Shown: positions 52,616 to 62,518 of the stretch, piece after piece
Position numbering within the stretch: position 1 is the first letter of the stretch
Layout of the letters: each line of letters opens with the position of its first letter
Source: Bizionia myxarmorum
GTDB lineage: Bacteria > Bacteroidota > Bacteroidia > Flavobacteriales > Flavobacteriaceae
Direction: 5' to 3'
Assembly (NCBI RefSeq): GCF_008086205.1
Contig: NZ_VSKK01000001.1
Location: 682,001 to 746,000, forward strand
Length of the DNA: 64,000 nucleotides
Notes under the pieces: model-generated
Told to the model about the DNA's origin: nothing
The model's input: the letters and a program-made list of their open reading frames with translations, nothing else
Databases searched by the model: none
Program-made: the position numbers and the translations under genes

Positions 52616-52781
52616 ACGTAAAAGTAGGTCTTTTCTTCAATACCATTGTGGTAAAACCGTAAACTTGCTGATAGCCTAATTTAAAGTTAAAAAAAGCATA
52701 AAAAAAGTTCTTAAAGTGATAATTGTATGTTAAATTCACAATAATTTCACATAAAAACCTAATAAATAGCAATTAACTATT

Positions 52782-54854
52782 ATGAAAAACAACCTAAAAC
52801 TACTAGTACTTTCCTTACTGTTTACGGGACTTGGTTTCGCTCAAGAGCGAAATTGTGCTTCCATGGACAATTTGGAATACCGAATGAGTCAAGATCCAGG
52901 TCTTGAACAAAAAATGGCTCAAATTGAAGCCTACACGGAAAGCAAGATTCAGAGTATGCAGAACAATAAAATTGTTGGTTCTATCATAACGATTCCTGTT
53001 GTTGTGCATGTTATTTACAGCAACTCCAATGAGAATATTAGTGATGCTCAAATTTTATCGCAAATTCAAGTTTTGAATGACGATTTCAGAAGAATGAATA
53101 CCGATGCCAACAATACGTGGTCTCAAGCTGCGGATACGCAAATTCAGTTTTGTATGGCTACAGTAGATCCTAATGGAAATCCAACAAATGGGATTACCAG
53201 AAAGTCTTCTACTAAAACATCATGGGGAACTAGCGATGCTATGAAAAAATCATCGCAAGGTGGTGTAAATCCATGGAATACATCTCAGTATTTAAACATG
53301 TGGGTTTGTAATATTGGCGGCGGAATTTTAGGCTATGCCCAATTTCCTGGAGGTAGTTCTTCAACGGATGGTGTTGTTATTGGTCCAAATTACTTTGGAA
53401 GTAAAAATGGCGGTTCAGGATTTTATTTGGCAGCCCCATTTAATTTAGGAAGAACTACAACTCACGAAGTTGGTCACTTTTTAAACTTACGTCACATTTG
53501 GGGCGATGGTGGCTGTTCAGTTGACGATTATGTTACTGATACACCAACCTCTGATGCTCCAAACTACGGTTGTGCTACAGGACATGTTTCTTGTGGAACA
53601 ACAGATATGGTTCAAAATTATATGGATTATAGTGATGATTCTTGTATGAACTTATATACGCAAGGTCAAAAAAACAGAATGCGTGCTATTTTACTTGCTG
53701 GAGGTTCTAGAGCAAGTCTTGGCGCTTCAACAAAATGTGATAGCGGTACGCCGACACCAACCTGTTCAGATGGTATTCAAAATGGCAATGAAACGGGTAT
53801 TGATTGTGGCGGTTCTTGTGCACCATGTCAAACAGGTCCACAATATTGTGCCTCTAAAGGACAAAGCGTTAGTGATGAGTACATTTCTAGAGTTCAATTA
53901 GGGACTATCAATAAATCATCTGGAGCACAAACGTATTCAAACTTTACATCAACTTCAACTGATTTATCTAAAGGAAGTAATTATTCATTAGCTGTAACGC
54001 CTACTTGGTCTGGATCAGCCTATAACGAAGGTTATGCCATGTGGATTGATTATAATCAAGATGGTGATTTCACAGGTGCAGGCGAATTAGTTTGGTCTAA
54101 ATCGGCTTCTAAAACTACGCCAGCAACAGGAAGTTTTACGGTTCCTACAGCGGCTCTTACGGGTTCAACAAGAATGCGCGTATCTATGAAATATAATGGT
54201 ATTCCAACCTCATGTGAAACATTTAGTTATGGTGAAGTTGAAGATTATACGGTAAATATTGTAAGTGGAGGAAGTTCTGGCGGCAGTACAACTGTTAATT
54301 TAGCGATTACATTTGATAATTATCCAGAAGAAACCTCTTGGGCTATTCTTCAAGGTAGCACTACAGTTGCTTCAGGTGGTACTTATGGTTCACAACCAGA
54401 TCGTTCTACTTTAAACCTTAACATCGATTTACCTGCTGGATGCTATTCTTTAGTTGTTCGCGATGTTTATGGAGATGGTATATGCTGTAGATACGGAAAT
54501 GGATCCTACACATTAAAAGACGGCAGCACAACGCTAGCTACTGGCGGTTCTTTTGGTAGCTCTCAAACCACTAATTTCTGTGTTGGTGGCGCTTCAAGAT
54601 CTCTTGAAAATGTAACTACAACTTCTGGCGATGATTTGTTTAAAATATATCCTAATCCAACAAAACAATCGCTTAATGTGGCATTAGATGGTTTAGAAGC
54701 TCAAAGTTACCAGATAATTAATATGCTTGGACAAACTGTATTAAAAGGTGCTTTTGCAGAGTCTATTAATGTTTCTGAATTAAATAGTGGTATATACTTA
54801 ATACAGCTGAATATTGGAGAGAAAACGAAAGTGAAACGTTTTATTAAAGAGTAA
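52782..54854 (+). CDS. M43 zinc metalloprotease with type IX secretion C-terminal domain
   Basis: 690 residues. Signal peptide (LKLLVLSLLFTGLGFAQ). The catalytic site HEVGHFLNLRH (H228, E229, H232, H238) is that of the M43/pappalysin family; the usual Gly before the last His is Asn here. A cysteine-rich segment, a GEVED domain (ending near FSYGEVEDYTVNIV) and a lectin-like beta module follow. The last 75 or so residues (FKIYPNPTKQSLNVALDG to KVKRFIKE) are a type A sorting signal for type IX secretion. Secreted or surface-anchored. A terminator follows at 54878. Confidence 0.9.
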   Translation: MKNNLKLLVLSLLFTGLGFAQERNCASMDNLEYRMSQDPGLEQKMAQIEAYTESKIQSMQNNKIVGSIITIPVVVHVIYSNSNENISDAQILSQIQVLNDDFRRMNTDANNTWSQAADTQIQFCMATVDPNGNPTNGITRKSSTKTSWGTSDAMKKSSQGGVNPWNTSQYLNMWVCNIGGGILGYAQFPGGSSSTDGVVIGPNYFGSKNGGSGFYLAAPFNLGRTTTHEVGHFLNLRHIWGDGGCSVDDYVTDTPTSDAPNYGCATGHVSCGTTDMVQNYMDYSDDSCMNLYTQGQKNRMRAILLAGGSRASLGASTKCDSGTPTPTCSDGIQNGNETGIDCGGSCAPCQTGPQYCASKGQSVSDEYISRVQLGTINKSSGAQTYSNFTSTSTDLSKGSNYSLAVTPTWSGSAYNEGYAMWIDYNQDGDFTGAGELVWSKSASKTTPATGSFTVPTAALTGSTRMRVSMKYNGIPTSCETFSYGEVEDYTVNIVSGGSSGGSTTVNLAITFDNYPEETSWAILQGSTTVASGGTYGSQPDRSTLNLNIDLPAGCYSLVVRDVYGDGICCRYGNGSYTLKDGSTTLATGGSFGSSQTTNFCVGGASRSLENVTTTSGDDLFKIYPNPTKQSLNVALDGLEAQSYQIINMLGQTVLKGAFAESINVSELNSGIYLIQLNIGEKTKVKRFIKE

Positions 54855-54877
54855 TTTTAATTAATTAGTCAAACGAA

Positions 54878-54908
54878 AAAGTCCGGAGTGAAAACTCCGG
54901 ACTTTTTT
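54878..54908 (+). terminator. Terminator of the M43 protease gene
   Basis: AAAGTCCGGAGT-gaaa-ACTCCGGACTTT, a perfect 12-bp stem and T-run. Its A-run on the left may also help terminate the leftward exonuclease gene. Confidence 0.9.
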
Positions 54909-54924
54909 TTATACTATCATTTTT

Positions 54925-55638
54925 TTAAATATGAACAATCTCGTTATCATGAAGTAATTCATCGCCACGAAGTCTTAAAAATATTTGTGCCACAGCAATG
55001 GTATCTTTTTCGCAGTAAATCACAATCCGATCCATATCATTTTCTTCATAGAAAACCCGATACACTTCGCTGCCATCAATATCGTCTTTAGGAGACGGAA
55101 TACCGAGTACATTGGTTAGTAATTTTAATGAGGTATAGGTTTTATAATCGCCAAATTTCCATAATTCCAAAGTATCTAAATGCGGCACTTCCCAAGGTTT
55201 TTTGCCAAAGAGATTCAGTTTTTGCGGCAATTCTATATTATGAATTATCATGCGTCGCGCTATATAGGGAAAATCGAATTCCTTACCATTATGAGCACAA
55301 AGCAGATGTTTGTTTTCGTTAAAATGCGTGTTAAGAAGATTTTTAAAGTCTTTTAAAACGGTAATTTCTTCACCATAAAAAGAGGTGACTCTAAACTTCC
55401 GGATAGCGCCTTCCATTTTAAAGTAGCCAACAGAAATACAGACTATTTTACCAAATTCAGCCCAAATACCAGCACGATCATAGAATTGTTCTGCTGTGTA
55501 TTCGTCTTTTCGTTGGTATTGTGATTTGGCTTCCCAAAGCTGTTGCTTGGTTTCATCTAAATCTGAAAAATGCCTCGTTTCTGGAACCGTTTCAATGTCT
55601 AAGAATAGAATATTTTCAAGATTTAGTTTCGCAATCAT
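54925..55638 (-). CDS. DEDD-type 3'-5' exonuclease (PolB exo-like)
   Basis: 237 residues. Motif I FLDIETVPE (about 12-20), motif II CAHNGKEFDFPYIARRM, and motif III YCEKDTIAVAQIFLR are the three sequence blocks of the DnaQ-like exonuclease superfamily as found in predicted PolB-type exonuclease 2 proteins. It is a stand-alone enzyme, not fused to a polymerase. The substrate (DNA or RNA) is not known. It starts 11 bp from the serine hydrolase gene. Confidence 0.82.
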   Translation of the reverse strand: MIAKLNLENILFLDIETVPETRHFSDLDETKQQLWEAKSQYQRKDEYTAEQFYDRAGIWAEFGKIVCISVGYFKMEGAIRKFRVTSFYGEEITVLKDFKNLLNTHFNENKHLLCAHNGKEFDFPYIARRMIIHNIELPQKLNLFGKKPWEVPHLDTLELWKFGDYKTYTSLKLLTNVLGIPSPKDDIDGSEVYRVFYEENDMDRIVIYCEKDTIAVAQIFLRLRGDELLHDNEIVHI

Positions 55639-55649
55639 GACGTTGGGTT

Positions 55650-56804
55650 TTAATTTGTTTCTAACATTTTATAAGCTTCTTCAATATACGTTGTTATGTC
55701 TGGTGTAAATGTGGCAATAGCGTCACCAGGACCTTTAGAATGGCCTAATCTTACAATGATAACATTATCCGTTGGTTCAACAATTACATACTGTCCCAAG
55801 TGACCGCGCATCATAAAAAATTCTTTATCGCCCATGTTTTTTAACCAAAAACCATAACCGTATTCGGGGCTGTCTTCAAATCGCGGTTTTATAGATTTTG
55901 CTACAAAAGCAGAATCTAAAATTTGTTCGCCTTGCCATTTTCCATGATCTTTATAAAGTTTTCCTAAACGCGCAAAATCCTTCGCATTACTAGCAATACA
56001 GCAATAGGCTTTCACCATATCGTGCTCTTTACTATCCACTTGCCAAAGCGTTTCATTTTCAGAACCAAGTGGTTTCCAAAAGGATTCCGTTAAATAATCA
56101 TATAGTTTTTTGCCAGTAGCTCGTTCAATTACCATAGCCAACATTTGCGTGTCGCCACTCGAGTAGGTGTACGATTGCCCCGGTTCCTTAACGACTTTTA
56201 AACCGTTTATGACTTTATCTAAATCATCATCAAAATAAGCACGCGTTGTAATAGAAAGTGGCGAATAATAAGCTTCTTCCCAATCGGTGCCTGATGCCAT
56301 TGATGATAAATCACCGATAGTTAATTTGGCAGCTAAACCTTCTTTAAATGCTGGTAGAAAGTCGCCAACTGGCTGATCTAAACTTTTAATATGACCTTGC
56401 ATCAATGCCTTGCCTAATAAAGCAGAAACGTAACTTTTAGCCATAGAGAAGGAGTTGGCCTTGGAATTTTCATTAAAACCATCGTAATAATTTTCAAACC
56501 AAATACTATCATTTTTAATAATCACATAAGCTATACTACCATTTTCTTCATTAATTTTTTGAAGCGTCTCTGTTTCTTTAACACTATTATATTCAGCATG
56601 ATTTGGCCAAGGTTGCGGTTTTCCATTTGCAATAACTTGGTTGTCAAATTCCTTATAATCTTCTAAATATGCTGTGGTATAACCTTTAAAATAGATAGTT
56701 CTAACGGCTTTTAGAAGATAATCAGTATCGGTTATGTATAAAACAGCAATAAGAAGTGCAAATACAATTACAACCCACTTTAATAAGGACTTTAGGAATT
56801 TCAT
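55650..56804 (-). CDS. Serine hydrolase of the beta-lactamase class C superfamily
   Basis: 384 residues with an N-terminal membrane helix (LLKWVVIVFALLIAVLYI). The nucleophile motif is S120-MA-K123. The second motif reads Y214-S-S216 in place of the common Y-x-N. The third is H335-L-G337. Such proteins are usually esterases, D-aminopeptidases or penicillin-binding-like enzymes and cannot be assigned a beta-lactamase role. It lies in the same orientation as the exonuclease gene, 11 bp apart. Confidence 0.82.
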   Translation of the reverse strand: MKFLKSLLKWVVIVFALLIAVLYITDTDYLLKAVRTIYFKGYTTAYLEDYKEFDNQVIANGKPQPWPNHAEYNSVKETETLQKINEENGSIAYVIIKNDSIWFENYYDGFNENSKANSFSMAKSYVSALLGKALMQGHIKSLDQPVGDFLPAFKEGLAAKLTIGDLSSMASGTDWEEAYYSPLSITTRAYFDDDLDKVINGLKVVKEPGQSYTYSSGDTQMLAMVIERATGKKLYDYLTESFWKPLGSENETLWQVDSKEHDMVKAYCCIASNAKDFARLGKLYKDHGKWQGEQILDSAFVAKSIKPRFEDSPEYGYGFWLKNMGDKEFFMMRGHLGQYVIVEPTDNVIIVRLGHSKGPGDAIATFTPDITTYIEEAYKMLETN

Positions 56805-56920
56805 ATATTATAATTTAGAAAAATAAATATAGGAAATTTTATTGAGGGGGTTCTATTAACCTTTAATAAAAAATAAGCTGTTTCCCTTTATAAACGCGGC
56901 GTTTTTGAAATATTTTTTCT

Positions 56921-57400
56921 TTAGAATAAAGACTGCTGTTTATAAGGATTTTCATGATCCAATAACCACTTTTTTCGATGTAAACCGCCTGCGTAACCTG
57001 TTAAACTGCCATCTGTTCCTATAACGCGGTGGCATGGAATGACTATCCAAAGCGGGTTTTTGCCATTGGCATTAGCAACAGCGCGTATAGCTTTAACATC
57101 GCCTATTTTTTTGGAAAGCTCTAAATAGGAAACTGTTTTTCCGTAAGGTATTTTTTCTAATGCATCCCAGACTGTTTTTTGAAAAACCGTTCCTTCTGGA
57201 TTTAAAGTTAAATCGAATTGTTTTCGGCTACCTTCAAAATATTCATTGAGTTGGTAAACGCAATCTTGAAGACATTCTGGAATGACATCCGTCAGTTTTT
57301 CATCGGAATCTAAAATATGAATGGACGCGATACCCAAATCATCTCCCGTTATTTGGGTGAATCCTAAAGGTGTCTCGATGATGCAACTTTCCATTTCCAT
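56921..57400 (-). CDS. ogt: Methylated-DNA-protein-cysteine methyltransferase
   Basis: 159 residues. The active-site C123 is in IPCHRVIG and the helix RAVANANGKNPLWIV precedes it. It repairs O6-methylguanine by suicide alkyl transfer. The N-terminal lobe is short; no AdaA domain. It overlaps the CNNM gene by one base, so the two are coupled. Confidence 0.92.
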   Translation of the reverse strand: MEMESCIIETPLGFTQITGDDLGIASIHILDSDEKLTDVIPECLQDCVYQLNEYFEGSRKQFDLTLNPEGTVFQKTVWDALEKIPYGKTVSYLELSKKIGDVKAIRAVANANGKNPLWIVIPCHRVIGTDGSLTGYAGGLHRKKWLLDHENPYKQQSLF

Positions 57401-58485
57401 TAATCCGTGGCGTCTTCATCTTGAATTAAACCAAGCCGTTTGGCCCGGGATTGCCAACTATTTCTAGCTAGAATTTGTAAATCGGCAACGTCATCGCTTT
57501 CATCCATAATTTCCAAACCTAAGAGGGTTTCAATAACATCTTCCATAGTAACCAATCCGCTAACAGAGCCATATTCATCTACTACTAAAGCCATATGGTT
57601 TTTGTTTTGCACCAATTGATCAAATAACCGCGGAATGGGCGTATTACGCTTAATAATTATAATATTACGTTTAATTTCCGAAAGTAATTTATCGCCATTA
57701 CCCAAAGCCATATCTTTAAATACATCGTCTTTTAAAACTAAACCTGTTATATTATCGCTTTTCTTAGTGAAAACTGGAATTCTTGAGAATTTTATGTCCA
57801 TATTTTTTTTAAAAAAAGCTTCAACGGTTTGATTCTCGTTTTCAATGGACATCACCGTTCTAGGTGTCATAACATCTTTTGCTAATATGCTCTTAAAGGT
57901 TAGCATATTTCTAATCACTTTACTTTCCGATTCTTGAAAAACGCCTTCTTCTTCAGCTAAATCCGTCATAGCTTTAAAATCCTCTCGACTCAATACGCTG
58001 CCATGACCTTTGCCTCCTATTAATTTTGTTGTTAAACGTAGAAGCCATAGAATTCCTGTGTATTTCAACGGAAATATTAAAATATGTAAGGCTGTTGCTG
58101 TAAATGGCGTTAGGGATTTCCAATAGGAAGCACCAATAGTTTTTGGGATAATTTCCGAAACTATCAGGATAAGCAAGGTCATAATTGCCGAAATAATTCC
58201 GACGGTATTAATTCCAAAAAATTCAATTTTAAAAGGTAGTTTTTCTGCTTCAATACCAACCATCATGGCGCCTAAAGTATGGGCAATGGTATTTAATGTT
58301 AAAATGGCTATTAAGGGCTGATCAACATCATTTTTAAGTTTTTCCAACTGAAGCGCATAGGCTTTACCTTCTCGTTTTTTAATATTGATGAAGGTTGGCG
58401 TAACGCTTAATAAAACAGCTTCCAGAATGGAGCATAGAAAGGAAAAGAAAATTGAAATAGTAGCCCAAAGAATGAGTGTGCTCAT
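57400..58485 (-). CDS. CNNM/CorC-type membrane protein with CBS pair
   Basis: 361 residues. The DUF21/CNNM transmembrane domain (about 1-130) is followed by two CBS domains (about 190-315: DVMTPRTVMSIENE; ALVVDEYGSVSGLVTMEDV). Related proteins transport or regulate divalent cations. It is shorter than the GldE type and lacks an obvious C-terminal CorC_HlyC domain. Coupled to ogt by a one-base overlap. Confidence 0.88.
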   Translation of the reverse strand: MSTLILWATISIFFSFLCSILEAVLLSVTPTFINIKKREGKAYALQLEKLKNDVDQPLIAILTLNTIAHTLGAMMVGIEAEKLPFKIEFFGINTVGIISAIMTLLILIVSEIIPKTIGASYWKSLTPFTATALHILIFPLKYTGILWLLRLTTKLIGGKGHGSVLSREDFKAMTDLAEEEGVFQESESKVIRNMLTFKSILAKDVMTPRTVMSIENENQTVEAFFKKNMDIKFSRIPVFTKKSDNITGLVLKDDVFKDMALGNGDKLLSEIKRNIIIIKRNTPIPRLFDQLVQNKNHMALVVDEYGSVSGLVTMEDVIETLLGLEIMDESDDVADLQILARNSWQSRAKRLGLIQDEDATD

Positions 58486-58554
58486 TAACGTGAATTTTGT
58501 TTCTTGCTAATTTACAAAATCATCTGGTTTTTTCTGGATTTTAAATGCACGTTC

Positions 58555-58589
58555 TAAACCTCACAAATTTGGCTAATCAGTGAGGTTTA
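58555..58589. repeat. Hairpin between the CNNM and hemB genes
   Basis: TAAACCTCAC pairing with GTGAGGTTTA, a 10-bp stem with 15-nt loop. No T-run on either side, so termination is doubtful; it may be a dispersed repeat. Confidence 0.5.
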
Positions 58590-58601
58590 AAAAGGGCATT
58601 A

Positions 58602-59591
58602 TTAATTTAATAATTTCACCACATCTTTGGCAAAATATGAGGCAATAACATCTGCGCCTGCGCGCTTAATGGCTGTAATTTGCTCCATCATAACAGCATC
58701 GTGGTTTAACCAACCTCGTTCTGCAGCGGCTTTTAGCATAGCATATTCACCAGAAACTTGATAAACTGCAACTGGAACATCAACGGCGTTTTTAATTTCA
58801 CGAACTATGTCTAAATAGCATAATCCTGGCTTGATCATAACAATGTCCGCACCTTCATCGATATCCATTTCGGTTTCACGAATGGCTTCAAAACGGTTAG
58901 CGGGATCCATTTGATAACTTTGTTTATCTTTTGGAACGTTCGCCATATCAACTGGAGCTGAATCTAGAGCATCACGGAATGGACCATAAAATGCGGATGC
59001 ATATTTTGCGGAATAACTTACAATTCCCGTGTCATAAAAACCTTCATCTTCAAAAGCTTCACGAATGCTTAATATCCTGCCATCCATCATATCGCTTGGT
59101 GCTACAAAATGAGCGCCAGCACGCGCATGAGACAAACTCATTTCCGTTAAAACATCAACGCTGGCATCGTTTAGTATTAGACCATTTTGAACAATGCCAT
59201 CGTGTCCGTAAGAAGAGTATGGATCCATAGCAACATCTGTCATCACTAACATATCTGGACAGGCATTTCTAACCGTTTTAATGGCACGTTGCATAAGGCC
59301 ATTGGGATTAATGGCTTCCGTCCCTTTATTATCTTTTAAATTATCAGGAACTTTTACAAAGAGTAAAACAGATTTTAAACCCAAACTCCAAAGTTCTTTT
59401 ACTTCTTTCTCTAGTAAATCTAAACTGTAGCGGAAGTAATTAGGCATGGACGCAATTTCTTCTTTAACGCCTTTTCCTTCTACCACAAAAAGTGGTACTA
59501 AAAAATCGTTTGGTGAAATGATTGTTTCACGAACTAATGAACGAATTGCTTCGTTTGTTCTTAATCTTCTATTTCTTTTTAATGGATACAT
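58602..59591 (-). CDS. hemB: Porphobilinogen synthase
   Basis: 329 residues. Condenses two 5-aminolevulinates to porphobilinogen. The active-site lysines are in YSAKYASAFYGPFRDA and MIKPGLCYLD. The metal-loop region reads TDVAMDPYSSYGHDGI, with Asp residues where zinc-type enzymes carry Cys, implying a magnesium-type enzyme. It is first of a haem cluster that continues upstream with hemF, hemE and hemCD. Confidence 0.96.
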   Translation of the reverse strand: MYPLKRNRRLRTNEAIRSLVRETIISPNDFLVPLFVVEGKGVKEEIASMPNYFRYSLDLLEKEVKELWSLGLKSVLLFVKVPDNLKDNKGTEAINPNGLMQRAIKTVRNACPDMLVMTDVAMDPYSSYGHDGIVQNGLILNDASVDVLTEMSLSHARAGAHFVAPSDMMDGRILSIREAFEDEGFYDTGIVSYSAKYASAFYGPFRDALDSAPVDMANVPKDKQSYQMDPANRFEAIRETEMDIDEGADIVMIKPGLCYLDIVREIKNAVDVPVAVYQVSGEYAMLKAAAERGWLNHDAVMMEQITAIKRAGADVIASYFAKDVVKLLN

Positions 59592-59594
59592 GTT

Positions 59595-59987
59595 TTATTG
59601 ATTTTTGGCATAACCTAAGTAATACCAGGTTTCATTTTCTTTTATAAAAGCTGAATTTTCATAAATAACGTCAGCCTTACCGTTTTCACTAAAATAAGCA
59701 TTAAAGCACACCGTGCCTTCTTGGTCATTCTTTAAACCTTTAGTCGTTTTTAAGACTTCTAGTTTTATCCAGATTACAGATTTTGCCCATTTTACAATAG
59801 CTTCTTTTTCTGAAATTGGCCTTGTAGAGCTGTGATGGGTTTGCATTAAATAATCACCGTTAGCCAAAACAAACGCACAATATCGAGATCGCATAAGTTG
59901 TGCTGCTGTTTCAGTTTTCCCTTGGTTTAAATGAAATACTTCACAACAGTCGCTATAGGTTTTAGAATTTCCGCAGTAACAATTCAT
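59595..59987 (-). CDS. YchJ-like SEC-C motif protein
   Basis: 130 residues. The N-terminal CYCGNSKTYSDCC (C3, C5, C14, C15) is a zinc-binding SEC-C-like knuckle; the rest (RSRYCAFVLANGDYLMQTHH) matches YchJ/UPF0225 proteins with an NTF2-like fold. The function is unknown. It lies 3 bp from hemB and 19 bp from hemF. Confidence 0.88.
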   Translation of the reverse strand: MNCYCGNSKTYSDCCEVFHLNQGKTETAAQLMRSRYCAFVLANGDYLMQTHHSSTRPISEKEAIVKWAKSVIWIKLEVLKTTKGLKNDQEGTVCFNAYFSENGKADVIYENSAFIKENETWYYLGYAKNQ

Positions 59988-60006
59988 AACTTAAATTGAA
60001 TCGGGA

Positions 60007-60909
60007 TTACACCCAATCTATAGGGTTTTGTAATACTTTTATTAATTTTTCTTCTTCACTTCCTGGTTCGGGATGGTGGTCATAAACCCACTGCACATGT
60101 GGCGGTAAACTCATTAAAATACTCTCTATTCGGCCGTTTGTTTTAAGTCCGAATAGTGTGCCTTTATCATGTACTAGATTAAATTCTACATAACGACCAC
60201 GACGAATTTCCTGCCAGGTTCGTTGATCAGCAGTGTAAGTCAACGTTTTTCGTTTTTCAACAATAGGAACATAGGCTTCTAAAAAGCTATCGCCCACTTC
60301 GGTTACAAAATTATACCAGTCTTCCATGTTCATGTCGTTGGTTGCTTTGCAATAATCGAAAAACAAACCGCCTAAACCACGACCTTCATCACGGTGGGAA
60401 TTCCAGAAATAATCATCACAGCGCTCCTTATATTTTGGATAAAATTCAGGATTATGCTTATCGCAAGCAGTTTTACAAGTGGTGTGGAAATGTTTTCCAT
60501 CGGCTTCAAATAAGTAATAAGGTGTTAAATCTTGTCCGCCGCCAAACCATTGATCCACAATATTTCCATCTTTATCATACATTTCAAAATAGCGCCAGTT
60601 GGCATGAACCGCAGGAACCATTGGGTTTTTAGGATGTAATACTAAACTAATTCCACAGGCAAAAAAATCGGCATCTTCTACACCGAAGTATTTTTGCATA
60701 CTGTCTGGCAATTTTCCGTGCACGCCAGAAATATTAACACCTCCTTTTTCAAAAACGTTACCATGTTCTATAACGCGGGTTCTGCCGCCGCCACCTTCTG
60801 GTCTTTCCCAAATATCTTCTTGAAATTTAGCTTTCCCATCAACGGTTTCTAATTTTGCTGTAATGGTATCCTGTAATTCTTGTATGTATTGGTAAAATTT
60901 ATTTTTCAT
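60007..60909 (-). CDS. hemF: Oxygen-dependent coproporphyrinogen III oxidase
   Basis: 300 residues. Conserved runs include EDIWERPEGGGGRTRVIEHG, HANWRYFEMY, WFGGGQDLTPYY and EFNLVHDKGTLFGL. Decarboxylates coproporphyrinogen III to protoporphyrinogen IX in haem synthesis, using oxygen. Its start overlaps the GNAT gene by 11 nt, so the two are translationally coupled. Confidence 0.96.
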   Translation of the reverse strand: MKNKFYQYIQELQDTITAKLETVDGKAKFQEDIWERPEGGGGRTRVIEHGNVFEKGGVNISGVHGKLPDSMQKYFGVEDADFFACGISLVLHPKNPMVPAVHANWRYFEMYDKDGNIVDQWFGGGQDLTPYYLFEADGKHFHTTCKTACDKHNPEFYPKYKERCDDYFWNSHRDEGRGLGGLFFDYCKATNDMNMEDWYNFVTEVGDSFLEAYVPIVEKRKTLTYTADQRTWQEIRRGRYVEFNLVHDKGTLFGLKTNGRIESILMSLPPHVQWVYDHHPEPGSEEEKLIKVLQNPIDWV

Positions 60910-61435
60910 GATATAATTCGTAAAGTTCCATATCTAGAACAGATTCTTCATTGAAATGCTCATTTTCCAATGTTTTAACCCAAATAAAACCGTTGCGTTC
61001 TGCAATCTGGATGCTCGGTAAATTAGCTTTATGAATAATAATCTGGAGCGTTTCTAAATTCAATTCGTTAAAACCATAGTCTATAGCAGCTTTAACGCTT
61101 CGAGTCATCCAACCTTTACCAGAAAATTTCTGCCCTAAACAATAGGCAAATTCACCTTGTTTTAAAGTAAGATTTATGTTTTTTAAAATGACTAAACCAG
61201 CCACATCTCCAGAATCATTATCTTTTATAGCAAAGGTAAATTCATCTTTATTTTTAAGTTGCTTAGTTTTATGTTGAATGTAATTCTTGGAATCCGCTTC
61301 AGAAAGATTTTGTGAAAGCGTTTTAGGTAAAAATTGTTGAAATCGTCTTCCATTGGAAATCATTAACCGACTTAAGCTTTGCGCGTCTTGTAGTTTTAGA
61401 ACTTCCAATGAAAACGATTCCGTGTATAATTTCAT
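60899..61435 (-). CDS. GNAT family N-acetyltransferase
   Basis: 178 residues of the RimJ/RimL type (QGEFAYCLGQKFSGKGWMTR; AIDYGFNELNLETLQIIIHK; NLPSIQIAERNGF). It acetylates an N-terminal amine or an antibiotic-like substrate; the target is unknown. Its location between hemE and hemF, overlapping hemF by 11 nt, is common in flavobacterial haem clusters as I recall. Confidence 0.85.
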   Translation of the reverse strand: MKLYTESFSLEVLKLQDAQSLSRLMISNGRRFQQFLPKTLSQNLSEADSKNYIQHKTKQLKNKDEFTFAIKDNDSGDVAGLVILKNINLTLKQGEFAYCLGQKFSGKGWMTRSVKAAIDYGFNELNLETLQIIIHKANLPSIQIAERNGFIWVKTLENEHFNEESVLDMELYELYHEK

Positions 61436-61443
61436 AACATTGT

Positions 61444-62472
61444 TTACTCACGGTATTCTTTAACAGCATCAATAAATGCTTTGGCATTATCCAAAGGTAT
61501 ATTTGGTAAAATACCATGACCTAGGTTTACAATGTATTTATCTTTTCCAAATTCGGTAATCATTTGATGCACCATTTTCTTAATTTCCGCTGGTGGCGAA
61601 AATAAACGTGTTGGATCAAAGTTACCTTGTAAAGTAATATTTCCACCGGTTAAATAACGGGCGTTTTTAGGCGAACATGTCCAGTCAATACCCAAGGCAG
61701 AAGCGCCAGATTTTGCCATAGTATCTAAAGCAAACCAACAGCCTTTTCCAAAAGCAATAACAGGAGTTTCGTCTTTTAAAGCATCAATAATTTGTTGCAT
61801 ATATTGCCAAGAAAATTCTTGATAATCTACTGGTGATAACATGCCACCCCAAGAATCAAAAACCTGAACGGCATTTACGCCAGCTTTCACTTTTTCTTTT
61901 AAATAAGCAATGGTAGTATCGGTAATTTTTTGAAGTAATTGATGTGCAGCTATAGGATTCGTAAAACAAAATTCCTTGGCTTTATCAAAGTTTTTACTGC
62001 CTTGACCTTGTACACAATAGCACAAAATAGTCCAAGGTGAACCCGCAAAACCAATTAATGGCACTTCATCATTTAATTTTTCTTTAGTGGCTTTAATCGC
62101 TTGATATACATAATCTAAAGCTACAGTAACATCAGGAACAATAACTTTATCTACATCCTTTTGCGTGCGAATAGGATTCGGTAAATAAGGACCAAAATTA
62201 GGTTTCATTTGAACCTCGATATTCATGGCCTGTGGAATCACTAAAATGTCGCTAAATAGAATGGCAGCATCCATACCGTAACGGCGAATTGGTTGCACGG
62301 TGATTTCACTTGCTAATTCTGGAGTTTGGCAACGCGTAAAGAAATCATACTTGGCCTTAATTTCCATGAATTCTGGTAAATAACGACCAGCTTGACGCAT
62401 CATCCAAACGGGAGGACGCTCTACGGTTTCTCCTTTTAATGCTCTTAAAAATAAATCGTTCTTAATGCTCAT
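61444..62472 (-). CDS. hemE: Uroporphyrinogen decarboxylase
   Basis: 342 residues. The N-terminal [20 protein letters not shown] is the family signature. [20 protein letters not shown] and [19 protein letters not shown] are also conserved. Decarboxylates uroporphyrinogen III to coproporphyrinogen III. It follows hemCD on the same strand after 46 bp. Confidence 0.96.
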   Translation of the reverse strand: MSIKNDLFLRALKGETVERPPVWMMRQAGRYLPEFMEIKAKYDFFTRCQTPELASEITVQPIRRYGMDAAILFSDILVIPQAMNIEVQMKPNFGPYLPNPIRTQKDVDKVIVPDVTVALDYVYQAIKATKEKLNDEVPLIGFAGSPWTILCYCVQGQGSKNFDKAKEFCFTNPIAAHQLLQKITDTTIAYLKEKVKAGVNAVQVFDSWGGMLSPVDYQEFSWQYMQQIIDALKDETPVIAFGKGCWFALDTMAKSGASALGIDWTCSPKNARYLTGGNITLQGNFDPTRLFSPPAEIKKMVHQMITEFGKDKYIVNLGHGILPNIPLDNAKAFIDAVKEYRE

Positions 62473-62518
62473 ATCTCTAGGTATTCCTATAAAAAAGGAA
62501 TTGTTTTAATTTAACTTT

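Noticed and set aside
55650-56804. Beta-lactamase resistance gene
   Set aside because: SxxK and HxG fit the superfamily, but the second motif is Y-S-S and a membrane anchor is present; resistance function is not supported.
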